Of a DNA stretch of 64,000 nucleotides, positions 60,373 to 64,000 are shown piece after piece. A program made the translations under genes and the position numbers. Source of the DNA: Streptomyces sp. NBC_01335 (GTDB lineage: Bacteria; Actinomycetota; Actinomycetes; Streptomycetales; Streptomycetaceae); NCBI RefSeq assembly GCF_035953295.1, contig NZ_CP108370.1, positions 2,418,001-2,482,000 on the forward strand, read 5' to 3'. The notes under the pieces were generated by a model. That model ran no database searches. It was not told where the DNA came from and saw nothing but the letters and a program-made list of their open reading frames with translations. Numbering within the stretch: the first letter of the stretch is position 1; each line of letters opens with the position of its first letter.

Positions 60373-61755
60373 TCAGCAGCCCAGCAGGCGGGCGCCCAGG
60401 TACGCCTGGATCTGGTCCAGGGAGACGCGCTCCTGCTTCATGGTGTCGCGCTCGCGGACGGTCACCGCGTTGTCGTCCAGGGTGTCGAAATCGACGGTGA
60501 CGCAGAACGGCGTCCCGATCTCGTCCTGGCGGCGGTAGCGGCGGCCGATGGCACCGGCGTCGTCGAACTCGATGTTCCAGTTCTTGCGCAGGTCGGTGGC
60601 GAGGCCCTTGGCCTTCGGCGAGAGCTGCGGGTTGCGGGAGAGCGGCAGGACCGCGACCTTGACCGGCGCGAGGCGCGGGTCGAGGCGGAGCACGGTGCGC
60701 TTCTCCATGACGCCCTTGGCGTTGGGCGCCTCGTCCTCGACGTAGGCGTCCAGGAGGAAGGCGAGCATGGCGCGGCCGACACCGGCTGCCGGCTCGATGA
60801 CGTACGGCGTCCAGCGCTCGTTGGCCTCCTGGTCGTAGTAGACCAGGTCGGTGCCGGAGGCCTTGGAGTGCGCCTTGAGGTCGTAGTCGGTGCGGTTGGC
60901 GACGCCCTCGAGCTCGCCCCACTCGCTGCCGCCGAACTGGAAGCGGTACTCGATGTCGGCGGTGCGCTTGGAGTAGTGGGAGAGCTTCTCCTTCGGGTGC
61001 TCGAACCAGCGCATGTTCTCCGCGCGCATGCCGAGGTCCGTGTACCAGTTCCAGCGCTGGTCCATCCAGTACTGCTGCCACTCCTCGTCCTCGCCCGGCT
61101 TGACGAAGAACTCCATCTCCATCTGCTCGAACTCGCGGGTACGGAAGATGAAGTTGCCCGGAGTGATCTCGTTCCGGAAGGACTTGCCCATCTGCGCGAT
61201 GCCGAACGGCGGCTTCTTGCGGGAAGTCTGCTGCACCTGGCCGAAGTTGGTGAAGATGCCCTGGGCGGTCTCGGGGCGGAGGTAGGCGACCGAGCCGGAG
61301 TCCTGGGTCGGGCCGAGGTGGGTGGAGAGCAGACCCGAGAACTGCTTGGGCTCGGTGAAGGTGCCCTTGTTGCCGCAGTTGGGGCAGTTGAGGTCGGCGA
61401 GGCCGTTGACGGGGAGCTTGCCGTGCTTCGCCTCGTACGCCTCCTCCAGGTGGTCGGCGCGGTAGCGCTTGTGGCAGGAGGTGCACTCGGTCAGCGGGTC
61501 GCTGAAGGTGGCGACGTGACCCGACGCGACCCAGACCTCGGGGGCCAGGATCACCGACGAGTCGAGACCGACCACGTCCTCGCGCGAGGTGACCATGTAG
61601 CGCCACCACTGGCGCTTGAGGTTCTCCTTCATCTCCACGCCCAGCGGGCCGTAGTCCCAGGCGGCCTTCTGGCCACCGTAGATCTCACTGCAGGGATAGA
61701 CGAAGCCACGGCGCTTGCTCAGGCTGACGATGGAGTCGATCTTGTCGGCGGCCAC
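60373..61755 (-). CDS. glyS: Glycyl-tRNA synthetase, dimeric (GlyQS-like) form
   Basis: A 460-residue class II synthetase. Motif 1 is near [11 protein letters not shown]; motif 2 includes FRNEITP and [16 protein letters not shown] (Arg at the ATP site); motif 3 is [17 protein letters not shown]. The alpha2-type N-terminus [18 protein letters not shown] and the zinc-binding cysteines (ECTSCHKR and [10 protein letters not shown]) are present. The anticodon-binding domain follows. It charges tRNA-Gly. GTG 61755 has GAAGAGAG. It is divergent from znuA, with 222 bp between the starts. Confidence 0.97.
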   Translation of the reverse strand: MAADKIDSIVSLSKRRGFVYPCSEIYGGQKAAWDYGPLGVEMKENLKRQWWRYMVTSREDVVGLDSSVILAPEVWVASGHVATFSDPLTECTSCHKRYRADHLEEAYEAKHGKLPVNGLADLNCPNCGNKGTFTEPKQFSGLLSTHLGPTQDSGSVAYLRPETAQGIFTNFGQVQQTSRKKPPFGIAQMGKSFRNEITPGNFIFRTREFEQMEMEFFVKPGEDEEWQQYWMDQRWNWYTDLGMRAENMRWFEHPKEKLSHYSKRTADIEYRFQFGGSEWGELEGVANRTDYDLKAHSKASGTDLVYYDQEANERWTPYVIEPAAGVGRAMLAFLLDAYVEDEAPNAKGVMEKRTVLRLDPRLAPVKVAVLPLSRNPQLSPKAKGLATDLRKNWNIEFDDAGAIGRRYRRQDEIGTPFCVTVDFDTLDDNAVTVRERDTMKQERVSLDQIQAYLGARLLGC

Positions 61756-61941
61756 GGTGCTCTCTTCATTACGACGGCGAAATGGGACAGAAGCGGCGCT
61801 GAGCGCCTCGCTGGGGGGTGGTGCTCAGGAGACGGGCGAGCGAATGCCCAAGATTACCGGCGGGCGCACCCCCCGGATCAAATCGGGGGCCGGAGTGCGC
61901 TCCGGGACCCCTCGCGCTACCAGTCGGTTCATCATCCTTGT

Positions 61942-61956
61942 TGACAATCGTTTCCA
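61942..61956. promoter_or_regulatory. Distal Zur-like box upstream of znuA
   Basis: TGACAATCGTTTCCA matches the actinobacterial Zur-box form TGAAAATGATTTTCA, as I recall it, at 11 of 15 positions, with the outer TGA..CA arms intact. It overlaps TTGACA at 61941-61946, a probable -35 element. Confidence 0.5.
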
Positions 61957-61963
61957 GCTTTGT

Positions 61964-61978
61964 TGAAAATGGGATTCA
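61964..61978. promoter_or_regulatory. Zur box overlapping the znuA -10 and start
   Basis: TGAAAATGGGATTCA fits the same form at 12 of 15 positions. It is 22 bp (about two turns) from the distal box, overlaps a -10 candidate TGAAAA (17 bp from TTGACA) and ends at the first base of the znuA ATG (61978), so repression by zinc-loaded Zur would block RNA polymerase directly. Confidence 0.7.
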
Positions 61979-62946
61979 TGAACGTACGCCGCCTCATACC
62001 CGCCACCGCCGTCGCCGGCGCGGTCGCCCTCGGCCTCACCGCGCTCTCCGCCTGCTCGGGCCCCGGCACCGCCGGCGGGTCGGACGGCAAGCTGGACGTG
62101 GTCGCGTCCTTCTACCCGATGCAGTACCTGGCCGAGGAGATCGGCGGCAGCCACGTCTCGGTCACCACGCTGACCAAGCCGGGCGTCGAACCGCACGACC
62201 TGGAGCTCAGTCCCCGGCAGATCGGCTCGCTGACCGACGCCGACTACATCCTGTACCTCAAGGGCATCCAGCCCGCCGTGGACGACGCCATCGCCCAGTC
62301 CGGCGCGAAGAACACCGTGGACGCCGCGACACTGACCACGATGGAGAAGCACGGCGCCGAGGTGGACGGCCACGACCACGGATCCGACGCCGACGAGCAC
62401 GGAGACTCCGACGAGGAGACGGCCGGCCGCGACCCGCACGTCTGGCTGGACCCGGTGAAGTACGCCGAGGTCGCCCAGGGCGTCGGAAAGTCCCTGGAGA
62501 AGACCGACCCGGACAACGCCGCCGACTACCGCGCGAACACCGACGCGCTGGTCAAGAAGCTGGACGCGCTGAACACGGAGTACGCGGCCGGGCTGAAGTC
62601 CACGACCACCAAGACCTTCCTCACCACGCACTCCGCCTTCGGCTACCTCGCCGAGCGCTACGGCCTCACCCAGGAGGGCATCGCCGGAGTCGACCCCGAG
62701 GCGGAGCCGAGCCCGGCCCGCATCAAGGACCTCCAGCACATCGCGGAGCAGGACGGCGCCACCACCGTCTTCTTCGAGACGCTCGCCAGCGACAAGACGG
62801 CGAAGACCCTCGCGAAGGACACCGGGCTGCGCACCGACGTCCTGGACCCGCTGGAGGGCATCACGGGGAAGTCCAAGGGCCACGACTACATCGAGGTCAT
62901 GGAGTCCAACCTCGCCGCCCTCCAGAAGGCCCTGGGCGCGAAGTGA
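61978..62946 (+). CDS. znuA: Zinc ABC transporter substrate-binding lipoprotein
   Basis: A 322-residue lipoprotein. Lipobox LSAC at Cys26 after the signal core. The ZnuA/TroA fold has ligands in EPHDLELSPRQ (His), a His/Asp-rich loop near 130-150 (GHDHGSDADEHGDSD) that binds zinc, DPHVWLDPVKYAEV and TTHSAFGYLAERYGL (His), and a C-terminal Asp/Glu set in FFETLAS. It captures Zn2+ for import. ATG 61978 lies about where transcription should begin if the -35/-10 reading is right, so the message may be leaderless; ATG 61969 and TTG 61960 are in frame alternatives. The stop overlaps znuC (GTGA). Confidence 0.95.
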   Translation: MNVRRLIPATAVAGAVALGLTALSACSGPGTAGGSDGKLDVVASFYPMQYLAEEIGGSHVSVTTLTKPGVEPHDLELSPRQIGSLTDADYILYLKGIQPAVDDAIAQSGAKNTVDAATLTTMEKHGAEVDGHDHGSDADEHGDSDEETAGRDPHVWLDPVKYAEVAQGVGKSLEKTDPDNAADYRANTDALVKKLDALNTEYAAGLKSTTTKTFLTTHSAFGYLAERYGLTQEGIAGVDPEAEPSPARIKDLQHIAEQDGATTVFFETLASDKTAKTLAKDTGLRTDVLDPLEGITGKSKGHDYIEVMESNLAALQKALGAK

Positions 62947-63857
62947 CCGACGCCACGACCCCCGCGACCGGACCGGAGACGCACATGGACGAGCCCAGCA
63001 TCCCCGCCCCGGCCCCCGCCGCCGGCACGACCGCCGCCGGGGCCGGGAAGCCGGAGACGAAGACGAAGCCGGAGACGAAGCCGGAGACGAAGCGGGACAC
63101 CGAGGCCGTGATCCGGCTCACCGGCGCCACCGCCACCCTCGGCACCCGCCCCGTCCTGCGCGGGGTCGACCTGGCCGTCCACCGCGGCGAGGTCGTCGCC
63201 CTGCTCGGCGCCAACGGCTCCGGCAAGTCCACCGCCGTACGCTCCGTCATCGGCCAGGTCCCCCTCACCGGCGGCACCGTCGAACTCTTCGGCACCCCGC
63301 TCCGCCGCTTCCGCCGGTGGGCGCGCGTCGGGTACGTACCGCAGCGCACCACCGCCTCGGCGGGGGTCCCCGCGACCGTCCGCGAGGTCGTCTCCTCCGG
63401 GCGGCTGTCCCGCACCAGGCTGCGCGTCCCGGGCCGCGCCGACCGCGCGGCCGTCGACCGGGCCATCGCCCTCGTCGGCCTCACCGACCGCGCCGGGGAC
63501 TCGGTGAGCGCGCTCTCCGGCGGACAGCACCAGCGGGTCCTGATCGCCCGCGCGCTGGCCTCCGAGCCCGAACTGCTGATCATGGACGAGCCGATGGCCG
63601 GGGTCGACCTGGCCAGCCAGGAGATCCTCGCCGCCACCCTGCGCGAGCAGGTCGCCGCCGGCACCACCGTGCTGCTGGTCCTGCACGAGCTGGGCCCGCT
63701 GGAGCCGCTGATCGACCGCGCGGTCGTGCTGCGCGACGGCTGTGTGACGCACGACGGCCCGCCGCCGCGCTCCGTCGGGCAGCACGCGCTCCCCGGCCAC
63801 GACCACGTCCACCCCCACGCGGCTTCCGAGCCCGTCCGAACGGGACTGCTGACCTGA
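62943..63857 (+). CDS. znuC: Zinc ABC transporter ATPase
   Basis: A 304-residue ATPase. The N-terminal 55 residues are a low-complexity extension with Lys/Pro/Glu/Thr repeats (KPETK units). Walker A is GANGSGKST near residue 91, signature LSGGQHQRVLIARA, Walker B LLIMDEPMAGVDL and H-loop LLVLHELGPLE. A His-rich tail (HALPGHDHVHPH) at the C-terminus could bind zinc. GTG 62943 overlaps the znuA stop; ATG 62985 with a GGAG is a reasonable alternative. It powers Zn2+ uptake with ZnuB. Confidence 0.93.
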   Translation: MTDATTPATGPETHMDEPSIPAPAPAAGTTAAGAGKPETKTKPETKPETKRDTEAVIRLTGATATLGTRPVLRGVDLAVHRGEVVALLGANGSGKSTAVRSVIGQVPLTGGTVELFGTPLRRFRRWARVGYVPQRTTASAGVPATVREVVSSGRLSRTRLRVPGRADRAAVDRAIALVGLTDRAGDSVSALSGGQHQRVLIARALASEPELLIMDEPMAGVDLASQEILAATLREQVAAGTTVLLVLHELGPLEPLIDRAVVLRDGCVTHDGPPPRSVGQHALPGHDHVHPHAASEPVRTGLLT

Positions 63858-64000
63858 TGGAATTCCTCGAACCCGCCTTCATGCAGCGCGCGCTGATCGC
63901 CGCCGTCCTGGTCGGCGTCACCGCCCCCGCGATCGGCATCTACCTCGTCCAGCGCCGCCAGGCCCTCATGGGCGACGGCATCGGGCACATCGCGATGACC
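63857..64000 (+). CDS. znuB: Zinc ABC transporter permease, N-terminal fragment
   Basis: The first 48 codons of the permease; the gene runs off the window. It begins MEFLEPAFMQRALIAAVLVG and continues through a second helix to YLVQRRQALMGDGIGHIAM, the ABC-3 family N-terminus. Its first base is the last of the znuC stop (TGATG). Confidence 0.93.
   Translation, partial: MEFLEPAFMQRALIAAVLVGVTAPAIGIYLVQRRQALMGDGIGHIAMT

Overview
The window is high-GC actinobacterial chromosome (about 72% G+C, strong G/C preference at third codon positions, frequent GTG starts, many 4-base stop/start overlaps) and most likely comes from Streptomyces. Supporting signs are an Scr1-type XRE/DUF397 pair, a class F sortase beside its probable substrate, a LAxTG surface protein, a GlnR-type site before nirBD, and the block glyS, znuA, znuC, znuB, with glyS on the opposite strand to the znu genes. 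No rRNA, tRNA, CRISPR array, insertion sequence or prophage was seen.

Layout. 1-6.4 kb: the 5' end of a dGTPase gene, a CbiX/SirB-like chelatase, a HAD phosphatase, a secreted GH92 mannosidase with a LacI-type palindrome upstream, and a SanA/YdcF-like protein. 6.4-15 kb is an accessory stretch: a two-gene unit of a small protein plus an HTH/Gly-Ala-rich membrane protein, several small membrane or unknown proteins, the XRE-DUF397 pair, a possibly frameshifted lipoprotein, a TetR/NmrA divergent pair and a HEAT-repeat protein. 15-25 kb is rich in cell-surface genes: a LAxTG-anchored protein, a subtype-B-like tannase, a collagen-like protein with 48 uninterrupted Gly-X-Y triplets, and a secreted protein with its class F sortase.

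25-33 kb carries nitrite assimilation (nirB, nirD, a divergent TSUP permease and a GlnR-like site), an SDR, a VOC protein and a TetR/MFS efflux pair. 33-41 kb is a compact six-gene operon, in order of transcription ROK regulator, ABC permease, ATPase, substrate-binding lipoprotein, cytoplasmic sulfatase and secreted GH43. It reads as uptake and degradation of a sulfated or decorated glycan, led by an AT-rich inverted repeat upstream of the ROK gene.

41-54 kb holds the two most interesting loci, arranged back to back. Leftward is a five-gene SWIM / unknown 463-residue protein / VWA / MoxR-AAA+ / DUF5682 operon, related to the uncharacterised E. coli yehLMPQ island. Rightward is a mini-cluster of a discrete acyl carrier protein, a ketosynthase, a cytochrome P450, a 29-codon ORF and a second ketosynthase, with no local AT, KR, DH or TE. 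54-64 kb is mostly housekeeping: pyruvate phosphate dikinase, dihydrouridine synthase, a Tat-type class A beta-lactamase, small proteins, glycyl-tRNA synthetase, and the zinc-uptake operon znuACB with two Zur-like boxes and a probably leaderless start.

Starts were chosen by Shine-Dalgarno match, overlap with the upstream stop and family length. Functions rest on motifs read by eye; no database search was possible.
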